DNA from: Dendrocalamus latiflorus
Taxonomy: Eukaryota; Streptophyta; Magnoliopsida; Poales; Poaceae
Length of the DNA stretch: 64,000 bases
Assembly: GCA_017311315.1 (NCBI GenBank)
Contig: CM029622.1
Coordinates: 13,451,002-13,515,001, forward strand
Direction: 5' to 3'
Of this stretch, positions 1-10,170 are shown piece after piece (positions within the stretch are counted from its first letter, which is position 1; every line of letters starts with the position of its first letter). The position numbers and the translations under genes are program-made. The notes beneath the pieces are model-generated. The model did not search any database. It was not told where the DNA came from and was given only the letters and a program-made list of their open reading frames with translations.

Positions 1-231
1 AACCGTCTGTGATGTATGAGTGTCATAGATGGTTTTTTGTTCGAGCCGTCTATAATAGTTTTCTTCACAGACGATTCTAGTTACAAACCGTCTATGTTGT
101 CTTTATCACAAATGGCTCACAAACTGTTTATGATAACGCCCGATTATAATCTGCACATAAATACAAGTAGTTCAGAAAAATATCTGTGATGACAGTTCTG
201 AACCGTCTATGATAACCCTTTTTTAGTAGTG
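1..231. mobile_element. End of a CACTA (En/Spm) transposon, cut by window edge
   Basis: Repeated copies of the motif ACAGACGGTT and its complement AACCGTCTGTGA, some mutated, run to a terminus reading AACCCTTTTTTAGTAGTG at about 214-231. That is the complement of a CACTACTA terminus, the hallmark of CACTA elements. The motif matches the subterminal repeats of the complete CACTA element at 5314-15585, so the two are probably related. The other end lies outside the window, so length, coding content and target duplication cannot be judged. Confidence 0.85.
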
Positions 232-639
232 GATAGAAGCACTGCTCTGACTGCCGCATTGAAAAGGACGACCGCGAGGAGGAGATGGTTGGCTAGAGGA
301 CGATCAACTACTTCCACTTCATCAACGCATGATATGTTGAACCGGTTGCTTCAACTGTATTTTTGCTGCACTGAGTGTCTAGTGGTAATAATCTATGATC
401 TCTTACTCGTATGGCTTTTTGGTTTAGATGGTATGAATTTTAATCTACACTAGCATAGTCTACTTGAATCCCAACAAAAGATCTACCAATTCATCAAGTC
501 CATATCAAAATTGCCGTCTCAGAGTAAACATCAGGTAGCTGTTGGACCTGTAGGCTAGCTTGATTGCTGTCCTTTTGAATGATCGATCTTTGCATGCATG
601 CATGCATGTCTCATCACAATAACTAGGATGAAATGAGCG

Positions 640-1147
640 CTACGTTGCATCGTATGGGCTTATACGCGAAAAACTGAAAGCAAGGGCCTATACGTATTTT
701 TGAGAAAAATAGACGTTATTTGGAAAAAGCAAAGGCCCATATGTAATTACAGAATGATCTGTATGTATTTCCTAGAAAAGGAGGAGCTTTTCAAAAAATT
801 GATGACGTGGGAAAATAGAGGGCCTTCTGAGAAAACAAGGATCTATGGGCCTGTTCTTTTTGGCTGCGGCTTGTGGCTTTTGGGCTGTTCGTACGAGAGA
901 TTACAGAGTAACAAAAACTCACGTGCGGTTTTTGCTGATATAAATGAAGTCAGTACAGTATGTACTACAATTAACTAGTAGACCCTATCTTGAAAAGATA
1001 TTCCGTTTAAAAGCTAGTTACTATAGAAAAACCGAAAAACAGCTTTTAGAAGCAGAAAAGAACAGGGTCTATATATAGTTACGGAAGGATCTGTATGTAA
1101 TTCCTGGGAAAAGGAGGGATTTTTCTACAAAATCGATGATGTGGACA
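640..1147. repeat. Degenerate tandem repeat split by a MITE
   Basis: A segment of about 70 bp at 741-812 (GATCTGTATGTATTTCCTAG and following A-rich sequence ending GATGACGTGG) recurs at 1078-1146 with roughly 80 percent identity by eye. The MITE at 847-1069 sits between the copies. The flanking sequence has a recurring pattern of GGGCCTATACGTA followed by an A-rich run. A similar theme in opposite orientation occurs at 23230-23480. The rest of 232-846 shows only a GCATGC-type microsatellite near 592-609 and no gene. Confidence 0.5.
847..1069. mobile_element. MITE, family with GGGCCTGTTC ends, copy A
   Basis: The segment starts GGGCCTGTTCTTTTTGGC and ends AAAAGAACAGGGTC, an imperfect terminal inverted repeat. 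The interior (ATATAAATGAAGTCAGTACA, then ACTACAATTAACTAGTAGA) recurs in copies near 22520, 22766, 39964 and 41735. It has no coding capacity. The flanks suggest a short TA-rich target duplication, but I cannot assign the superfamily. Confidence 0.75.
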
Positions 1148-1600
1148 TCCCGGCAAGCTCTTCGGCTTCAATAGAGTTATGATTTAGGGCTTAAGATCGG
1201 TTTTCCTATCAATAAACTTTTCTCTCGTCTTGTACAGTGTTTCCCAATGATATATTCCGTACTCCAATCGAATCCTCTGAAACATAGTATTTCAATGAGA
1301 ATGCATGCTTAATTTGAGAACACACTATGCCAAACTAGCTGTTCATTTTGGTTCATGACCCAATGATCCAAGACATTAATTTTCAGATCGAACCGAGCTT
1401 TTGTTGGAAAGAAGACTGGCTAGTGATTATTGCAACAACAGTGATCGAGTGTGCGGACACAAGAGATCCTTCTTTTTTGACCATCTTTCGCTCCATTACA
1501 TATTCTCAACTGACAGTGATGGTATAACTACCGTCGATCCTTCTTTTTGGTCCCTTATACTTTTTTCACTTTGGTCCACATGGTAATGATGCGTGCATCA
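1148..1600. other. No recognisable feature
   Basis: This is AT-rich sequence with short open frames only. I see no inverted termini, repeats or conserved protein motifs. It may be further-decayed 5' sequence of the LINE that becomes recognisable from about 1600. Confidence 0.4.
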
Positions 1601-2346
1601 ACCCTAGCGTGAATTTAGCTTTCCAACAGCAAGCCTAATCAAATACTTCTTCCACCTAAGAACAAGCAACCTCCCATACTCCAACACAGTAAATCTGGTG
1701 TTAATGCCTAAAAAGGAAAGGAGGAGGCTCAGGTCTTACACATAGTATCTCCAAAATTATTATAAAAATCCTGGCCTTGCGGCTCACACCTTTTATAAAC
1801 CAGCTGGTTTCCCTAAGCCAAAGCACCTTTATAAAAGGTAGATGCATCCATAGTAACTTCTTATATATTTAAAACCTGACGAAAAGATACCACTGGAACA
1901 GAACGCCCTCCCTACTCCTCAAACTCGACATTGCAAAGGCTTTTGACTCACCACTGGGACTACCTTCCTGATCTACTCGAAAAGTGAGGGTTCCTGTCCA
2001 AATGGCAAGACTAGTTATCATGTCTGCTTGCTACCGCCACCTCCACAGTCCTCCTTAATGGGGTTCTAGGGGGAAAAAATCTAGCATCACAGATGCTTGC
2101 AACAGGGCCACCTACTATCTCTTTTCCTCTTCATCATTGCAATATACCCCTGCAAAGAATCTTCAATATTGCAACGGATAACGGCCTCTTACAGACTCTA
2201 GATGGCCGCACGACCACTTTTAGAACTTCCCTGTATGTGGATGATGCAGCCATCTTCCCAGCGCCATAACAAGAGGACGTCCGCAACTTTATTTGGATCC
2301 TACAGTACTTCGGTAGCACAACAGGGCTACAAACTAACTTGCAAAA
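1600..2346 (+). pseudogene. L1-type LINE reverse transcriptase, left half
   Basis: Conceptual translation in shifting frames on the plus strand gives remnants of a plant L1-type non-LTR reverse transcriptase. They occur in the family order: an early PISL-like block near 1720-1760, a block around LLKLDIAKAFDS near 1905-1945, an L-x-QGDPLSPLLF-like region near 2080-2140, and YVDDA near 2235-2250. Several stops and frameshifts interrupt the frame. The reading is cut at 2346 by the LTR unit that begins TGTGACATCCC. It resumes at about 15989, where the next residues of the same reverse-transcriptase block continue. The 5' part (ORF1, endonuclease) was not found, so the element is 5' truncated or unrecognisably decayed. 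Confidence 0.75.
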
Positions 2347-5329
2347 TGTGACATCCCAAAAATTTCTAAAATTTATTTGAAATTATTTTTCTGGAATTTA
2401 AATCCTTCATTTCATTTGTGCTTAGAGTAAAAATCATTAAAGTTTGGGAGCAATTGTAGTCAAAATGGGGTTATTTGATTTTATTTGGGTTCCTTGTATT
2501 TTGGTAGAATTTTAGGAATTTTCTGGGATTTATTTGGATTTTTATGAGCTTTATTCTCCTTTCTCGGGTTTTCTGAAAATCAAAAAAAAAAAAGAAAATA
2601 CTCCTCTCCCTTCGGCCGACGTGTGGACAGCTGGGATCCGCCCACGTCGCTACCGCACTCCCACCCTGCCTTCCCCTCGGGCCGGCACGTGGACGGCTTG
2701 GATTGAGCCGAGTCCTGCCCCAGCCCATCTACTTGTCTCCGCAATTGCCTGATTTCTCCTTGGTCGCGTGGCACCATCTCCTCCGCCCGCTCCTTCTCTC
2801 TCTCTTCTCTCTCTGCGCCCCGACCCCACCTGTCAGCTGGCTTCTTCTTCCTCCCGCACGCCCGCCTCCTTCCCCGGCTGCGCCACCACCAGGACATTGG
2901 TCACTCCACCCTTCCCGACCGCCACCTCCTCCCTTCATGCGCCGCAACCCCCGCACCCGCCTCCCCCTCTTTCCGCGCCCGACACCCACCTCCCCACTCC
3001 TCCACTCGGCCTTCTCTACCGCAACCGCCGCCACCTCCCCGATCTTTCCAGTGAGGAATTCCACCGCGCCTCTCCCTCGCCGGCCCTATATAAACCCCCT
3101 ATCGGCTCCGCCTCACTCCGCCCCACACCACTCCGCCCTCCTCTTCCTTCTCCCGAGTGCCACTCGCCCCCGCCCTGTGCCCCCCGCTGCCTTGGCCGCC
3201 GAAGCTCCTTCGATGAGCAATTGCCAGTGAAGGAAACCTTCCCGAGCCTCGGTGTCAGCACATTCGTAATTCCCGAGCCATCGCCGTTCTCGAACGCCAC
3301 TTCCCCGAGCTCTAGCGCTGCCAGAGTGTCGTTCCCGTCGTCGACCGAGCGCCACTGTCGCCGCCGAGCCTCGAGCCCAGGGTAAACGGAATCCCCTACC
3401 TCTCCTCTCTCTATTGCGACCCTCGCCGGCCGCCGCCGTTCGCCAGATCGCCGACGACCATCGGTCCCCGAGCTCGGCCACCGGCCAGCGGCCCACGTCA
3501 ACACACCCGGCTGACGTGGACGCCACAAGGCAGCCCACCTCAGCACCGAGAGCCACACTAGTGCCACCTCCCCCTTCAGCCCACATGGAGCCACGTGTGT
3601 TGCCACCTCGGCAAACATGACCCACGTGGCTGCCACGTCAGTGACACGTGGACACCATGTCACACCGAGAGCTTCCCGAGCCACATGGCAGCCACGTCAG
3701 CGCCACCTGGCTGCCACGTAAGCAATTTAGCCCAGTCACCTGCCATGTCACTGCCACATCATCCACCCTGCCACCTCAACCTCCCCCTTAGTCCATTAAC
3801 TCGGTCCACATGAGTCGGGCCCACTTGTCAATCTCAGTCAGCAGGGCTGATGTCATGTTGACGTCATAAATCTGATTTTTAGTAGAAAAACAAATCGAGC
3901 GAAAATAAAATCTCAGGGCTGACGTCATAATTTCAATTTCCTTTAGAAAAATAATTCTAGAAAATCCAATTTATCTTTTTTTCTCTAATTTTAAACTTTT
4001 GAGAGCTCGTTCTCCTTCGTCCTAACTCCAATTGAACCCATTCAAATTTCTAAATTCATCAAAAATTCCCCTCTATCCATTTATGCCAAAAATTTAAATA
4101 TTTGGAGTTTATTTGAATTTATTTTAAATTTATTTGAATTTGGTGGATTATTTTCACATGTAGACTATGACGATTCAAGATAATTCTACGACAACGATTC
4201 ACACCCAACTGCGGAGCAAGGCAAGTTACACTCCTTGATCATATTGAACCTAGTTTACAAATAAAATTATGTTGCATGCTTAATTTTATTCAATTTAGTT
4301 TTAAATTTAGTTATTGCCTACTTGTTAATTCCTCCGTTGACTTTGAATCCCCCGATACCTTGTCACCCTAGAATAAAACTCTGGTTAGTACACTAGTATG
4401 GCTAGAGAATTTTTGTAGCAAATGCTTAGACATGCATTAAAATAACTTTAGTCTTGGGACACCTTTTTCACATAAAATGATAAAGTTTTCAAATATATTC
4501 TTAACTTCGGTGAGTCAAGAATGGTTATGAAATATTTTGAAATAAAATATAAAACCTGGTTTAGACTTAGGCTAATGGTTAGGTGGTGGGTGCAGGCATG
4601 CACTGTTGTTCGGAGACACAGTGTTGATTGTCGGGTATAGGGGGTATGTGGTTTGAGCCTAAGTCAAATTAAGAACCGGTCTATTAGCTACTATTGCAAA
4701 GCCCTATCATACAACTACAAAGCTGGTATGGGACAGTCCTGGCTGATTAATTTACGGGTCCCAACCTGAGTCATGTTGTAGGTTGAAAGTGAGCGTGGCG
4801 TGTGTCATGTGAAGTCTCACTCGGCTCAATAGGGGTCCCAGTTTAGTAGATTCCTTACTGGGGTGAAATCTTAGAGTTGGCTTGGTCACGTTGAAGACTT
4901 TGCATTGTAAAGGCCTTGTCATGGTCTCCTTGCCACACATCTAAGGAAGTGTGTTAATCATGTGGTAATATGGGATGATCATGTCTTGTGGGTAAAGTTG
5001 TACAATCTCTGCAGAGTGTATAATATATCTTGGATAGTCGTGCCCACGGTCATGGGTATGCTAAATAAAGTTTTTCACGGATTAGACTTTGGTTTCCAAA
5101 AAGGTTTCTATAAATTTTATGGATGTATGGAATCCATACGAGATCTTTTTAGAAAGATAGTCCGGGTGGGATGTCCGTGGATAGGCTAGTGTTTGGCCAG
5201 AGCCTGCACTAATGGTATTAATTTCATTTACGATTACTGTTTTTACTTATTGTATTAAATTCAGTAATTTCAATCTATTTACTGTATTTCTTTAAATGTT
5301 GTTTATGCTCAAACACTACTACAGAAAAC

Positions 5330-5625
5330 CATATTACAGACGGTTCAAAAACGTCATCACAGACGGTTTTCTGAACCGTTTGAATTTATGGGTCAGTGAT
5401 AATCGAACGTTATCACAGACGGTTTTCGAACCGTCTGTGGTGTAAATATCACAGACGGTTTATAACTAAAAACCATATGTGATATTGATATATCACAGAC
5501 GGTTTTTAGTTAAAAACCGTCTGTGATTATCTCCTATCACAGACGATTTTTACTTGAAAACCGTCTGTGATTATCAGCTATCATAGACGGTTTTTAGTTA
5601 AAATCGTCTGTGATATTCTTTTCTA
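5330..5625. repeat. CACTA subterminal repeat array, left end
   Basis: About a dozen copies of TCACAGACGGTT or its complement occur in alternating orientation. They form back-to-back palindromes such as ACGGTTTTTAGTTAAAAACC. In the Spm family, repeated subterminal motifs are the binding sites of the TnpA protein; that role is inferred here. Confidence 0.85.
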
Positions 5626-5989
5626 CCCATAAATCTATTCTTGTTTATTGGCTAGCCTCAGGAAATGCCAGCCATGCCCTCTGAAACAAGCAGATCAACA
5701 TGTACATGTATATATACAATTCACATCTCAATTCATTTCACAAACATAGAACATCCAATTCACATCGCACTTCATTTCACAAACATAAAGCATCCATTTC
5801 GCAAATCAATTAATTGAAATGAAATAAAATATCCATTAACAAATACACAATTACAAAAGATCTACATTGCATTTGCACTTAGATGGTAACATTGCATTTT
5901 TTATTGCTCTATCACTCTGGAATCGAGACTTCACGAAAGGAATAGATTCATAATCAACGAACTTATCAGGCTGCACGATGGTGCATGAT

Positions 5990-8900
5990 TTCCATTCAAG
6001 TATTGCTTGTGCAGCCGATATGTTCGTTGATTATGGATCCGTTCCTTTCGCGAGACCTCGATTCCGGAGTGATAAGAGCAATAAAAAAGCATTGTGCGTA
6101 GTGGAACTCTCCTTTTGAGTTTATGACTTGAGCCACCAAAAAGTACGCCAACTCTCCTCGAATTCGTGAAAGGTCGCACTGTTTCAATGCAGTTAACGGG
6201 ATGGACGCAGCTTGTCGATAGGAATATCAATGTGCATATACATATAGCGTGATAAGTATGAAGTAATTATGGGAAGATTGACAAACCTTGGAATGGGTGA
6301 TCCTCGAGGAATCGAGGAGTAGTTCCATATAGTGGCAAACATAGAATCCACATGTGTTGCCCGGCTGCTGCTGGTGGCACTGCAAAAAATAGAATGTGTT
6401 AATTCAAGAGGCATTACTACCAACTGTTGCATAGTATTAATTAATGTGTAATAGCGAATACCTTAAAATCTCGAGCATGTGTCAGGCCTTTGGCCCCGTG
6501 CATCGAGACACCTCCCATTTCAACGTACATCATGAACCTCCTACGTGATTCGAAGAAGTTAACATTAGTCATTCGGAAGGAAAAAAAAGAGTACAATATA
6601 GGTATGTATGGAGAAAATGTACTTACGTATCGATTATTTGGCTGACAACTGTGAAGTCCATTTTATTCTTACTTAGGGAATCAAGGTAATATACCTTGTT
6701 CTATTTTGGTACAATTACTATTAAAATACAATGATAGTTCTGATTGTATGGCATAAGTATATAATCCTTATTGCGGTAAGCCAGTAGTCCTGGTGCAATG
6801 TACCTCGCGACGAAGGATGTATCCTCGTCGATGGTATACTTGGCGACCAAGTGTGGGTCCAAGAAACCAACCGATGATTTGGAAGATGTAGCTTTAGTCA
6901 GCATGTGTCTATATATATACACACGAAAGCAACAAATTATATATGACATTTATCGGTATGACATGAACGGAGACTGTGATTGTACACACTTACAGCGTCC
7001 AGCATCGAATGAGTGATACGTCGAGAGCATTGAGCGTGAAAAGATCGAATAAATCCTCAAAGGTGACCACGAAGACACACTCGTGAGCATTGTTCTTGAC
7101 ATGATCCGGCGTGAATTTGACAGTGATACCTGAGCTCCGTTCTCGCTCTGGCTTATTGGACTGTTCCATATACCACTTGTGCAATTGATGGCAACTAATT
7201 GCTAGGGTTTGGAGGCCCTTTTTCTCGAGCAACGGCTGGCCAAGCACGAATTTGCGGGCCAATGGCAGGTACGGGATATCATCATTGGTCTTTCTTTGCT
7301 TTGCCCTTGCTGCCTCGGCTGTAGGTCGACTTTAAAGGTAGCACCGATGGTGGAAGTTGCACTGGTGGAAGTTGCTGCACCAGGAATAGCGCCCGTGAAC
7401 ATGAAACCAGTGCAGGTAGCTGATCTGGTTCAGGTTGCACTTGTGGAGATGGCACCAGTGCACGTAGCTGATCTGGTTCAGGTTGCCCTTGTGGAGAAGG
7501 CACTAGTGCACGTAGCTGATCTGCCACTGGTGAAGAAGCCTCCAGGCAGATATCGCTTTTGGACCACTGGATGAAGGATCCAATGGCTTGCCCTAGAGTC
7601 ACGAGCTCATCATTGGTGGGCTTCGGTAGCAGGACGACCTCGAAATTGGCGTGTACACCACCAACTGACACTTTTCCGAAGCCTGTCGCTAAAGCTTGAT
7701 GGTGCAGCATGACCCCTTGAGCAGACGGATATGCCATGCCCCAAGCAGCGCACAAGGCAACGGAGGCATATCTCACTTAGAACTTGCACTTCGTAGACTC
7801 CTACATAACAATACAAACTTATTACTCCAATTAATAGGCCTATCAATGGAGCAAGCATTCGAGAGATAATAATTATTACCAGGATGTCATCCACAGGAAA
7901 TCTGGCCTCGCTTTCCATCAGATTGGATACGCAACTACTCGGACGGTTGTGCGGGCTAGCTAGCACAGGAGCGGCGGTGGCGGCCTGCTGATTTTCTGTA
8001 TGTTTCCGCACCTCATCTCTGACATAATCAGCTAACTCATATCTTAGCTCCTCTCTAAGAGATGCCTTGATCTCTTCTCATAGCCGTGCCTCACGCTCGG
8101 CTTTGGTTCTCTTCCTATGCCGATACATTTCGGAGTCATCATGGAAACCATGTTTCCAAGGAACGTAAAGCCCAAGGCCTCTCGTATGACCCGGGTGCTC
8201 CTTGTTTCCCAGGGCCGCGGAGAGCATATCATTCTCCCTTGTTCCCTGGAATGATCCCAGGGTAGATTCAAAACTTAGCTCTTCCTGCAAGAGCACGACA
8301 TGTTATTTCACTTCGTACGAAGTTGTGGAGTAATTACAAGCTACATAGTTCGATCGATATCTTACCAGGCGCTGGGACACATGCTGGTCTGCAGAGTTTC
8401 GAAAGGAGACGTCCAACGATATCGTTGTAGAAGACCTTGCTCTAATCCAATTTCGAGCGCGATCATCCTAGATATTAGCAAATGGCGGGGCGATGTCCTT
8501 CAGGGCTGCCAGTTCATCCTCCCTCCTCCACTGTAGGATTTTACCCGCATACCCAGCTGTGCCAAGTCTGCGGGGGTGTGTGTTTTTTGCCTGGAGGGCC
8601 TTGTGCGCTGCACTTGTACTTTTGAAATCTTCGGTCATCTTCATCGTCTTGAACTCTTCCCATTGTGGTTCTGGGAATGGGTATTTATGAAAGGGCGTTT
8701 CGTCCATCTCCACGTATTTCTTGACAAGCGTGCTCTTGAAGTTCTTCCATGCTTTGCACGCCACTAGCAAGGTTTGTCGTTGCACGGCGTCTTGGTGTTC
8801 TTCTGGGATCTCGAACAATGCCAACATTTTGGTCAGCAGTTCACATTTATGAGTCTCAGGCACTCTCTTCCACGAATTGAATGTGATCTCAATTCGTTCT

Positions 8901-9097
8901 CGTGCAACTATTCCAACCATTCTTCGGAATGCGCTTACTGCTTTGGGAGGAAGGAGAGGGGTCCCAGATCCATCGACCTCTGTGATGGTAAATCGGCCCT
9001 CAGGCTTCTTCGATAGCCCTCTTCCTCGGCGTTTTGATTTTGAAGCAGACGCATCCGGCGATGATGTTGAAGAATGTGCGGATGACATGTTGCTCAA
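5990..9097 (-). pseudogene. CACTA second gene: Transposase_24 domain fused to Ulp1-like SUMO protease
   Basis: The start codon is at 9097 and exon 1 runs to about 8366. It encodes a Ser/Lys-rich head, then a Transposase_24-like helical region with WKNFKSTLVKKYV and LGTAGYAGKILQWRREDE. Later exons (about 8290-7860, 7800-7282, 7270-6990, 6905-6628, then three short ones to about 5990) have plausible GT-AG junctions. The C-terminal part is a C48 cysteine protease: His in NYHCILIVI, Asp in YYLDS, Gln in CHQQQPGNTC and Cys in TCGFYVC, so all four active-site residues survive. The usual HW is HC here. In-frame stops occur near 8468, 8080, 7780 and 6701, while the rest stays in frame, so inactivation looks recent. 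Ulp1 fusions are known in plant CACTA and Mutator elements. They are predicted to cleave SUMO-like conjugates; the role in transposition is unknown. Confidence 0.8.
7407..7526 (-). repeat. 48-bp in-frame coding repeat
   Basis: Two to three tandem copies of a 48-bp unit encode a 16-residue Pro-rich repeat around LRALVPSPQ on the minus strand. They form a linker between the Transposase_24 region and the protease domain. The period is a multiple of three, so the repeat does not disturb the frame. Confidence 0.75.
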
Positions 9098-9205
9098 TTT
9101 GTGGGTCTATTAGGATAAGATAAGAAAGTTCTATACCAAAAGATAAGAAAGTGCCATACTATGCAACTAGAGTACATGCCAAGATAAGATAAGGATAGGA
9201 TAATA

Positions 9206-9261
9206 TACACATACATATACATATGCATATACATATACATATACATATGCATATACATATG

Positions 9262-9353
<92 letters not shown>
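9206..9353. repeat. (CATATA)n microsatellite
   Basis: Roughly 25 units of the hexamer CATATA, with a few CATATG variants, lie in the 5' leader of the Transposase_24-Ulp1 gene. The open frames here (Met-Tyr, Cys-Ile and His-Ile repeats) are artefacts of the repeat. Confidence 0.95.
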
Positions 9354-9635
9354 ATGCACCATTTTAACAGTAATAAAAAATCAGTGCTTCAACCGAGGCT
9401 CCATTTTAACAGTAATAAAAAATCTTCATCAAGACACACTAATGATTATAAACAATGTCCACTGGATGCTAACATTGCAGTGCATAGATCAGTGTAAACA
9501 CCAGATTTTCTTGATATCAAGCACATAGCTAACTGCGGCAAAGTACTAACACTATTTCACAAAGTACTAACAGCACAATCCTCACATGCTTAGTGCAATG
9601 GTAGCCTAGGGTTACCTCGGGGGAACGGAGGCTGA

Positions 9636-9890
9636 CTCAGGGGGATGGCGGCGGCGACGGGCTTGAGGGAGGGGGACGGCGACGGCCTCAGGGGGACGGT
9701 GGCGGCGACGGGCTCGAGGGAGGGGGATGGTGACGGCCTCGGGGGGACGACGGCAGCGACGGGCCTGATGGAGGGGGATGGCGACGAGCTCGAGGGAGGG
9801 CGACGGCGACGGCCTCGGGGGGACGGCGGTGGCGACGGGCCTGACGGAGGGGGACGGCGACGGCCTCAGGGGCTCGACGGAGGCGGCCGA
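9636..9890. repeat. 51-bp GC-rich minisatellite
   Basis: About five diverged copies of a 51-bp unit (GGGGACGGTGGCGGCGACGG followed by a GAGGGAGGGGGATGG-like segment) lie between the likely minus-strand promoter near 9987 and the start codon at 9097. It would be in the leader or a leader intron. The period is a multiple of three, so open frames run through it on both strands without meaning it is coding. Confidence 0.85.
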
Positions 9891-9981
9891 CGACAGGCTC
9901 GGGGGACAGCGGCGGCGACGAGCTCGATCGGTATCTAGCTAGAGCGAATAACTGCAGTACGTACAAAACCCTAGCGGGGGG

Positions 9982-10170
9982 TTATATATAAAGACTTATT
10001 AGAGGCGGTTCTAAACTTAGAACCGTCTGTGATAATAAATATCACAGACGGTTATAAACAAAGAACCGTCTGTGATAGTTATACTATCACGGACGGTTCT
10101 AAACTTAGAACCATCTGTGATATTGATATCACAGACGGTTCTAAGTTTATAACCATCTGTAATAAGCCTT
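9982..10170 (-). promoter_or_regulatory. Likely promoter of the second CACTA gene with an internal TnpA-motif cluster
   Basis: On the minus strand a TATA-like TTTATATATAA lies at 9982-9992. Directly upstream, at about 9998-10170, are about eight copies of ACAGACGGTT in alternating orientation, paired as palindromes. These are the same motifs that fill the element's ends. No CACTA terminus is visible beside the cluster, so it is not obviously a nested mini-element. The start codon of the Transposase_24-Ulp1 gene lies about 890 bp downstream. I infer that this is the gene's promoter and that the element's DNA-binding protein could regulate it. Confidence 0.6.

Noticed and set aside
2471..3813. 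Many overlapping long open frames on both strands
   Set aside because: The stretch is GC-rich LTR DNA without stops by composition. The frames overlap each other and show no domain.
9094..9528. Open frames of repeated Met-Tyr, Cys-Ile or His-Ile
   Set aside because: They are translations of the CATATA microsatellite in different frames.
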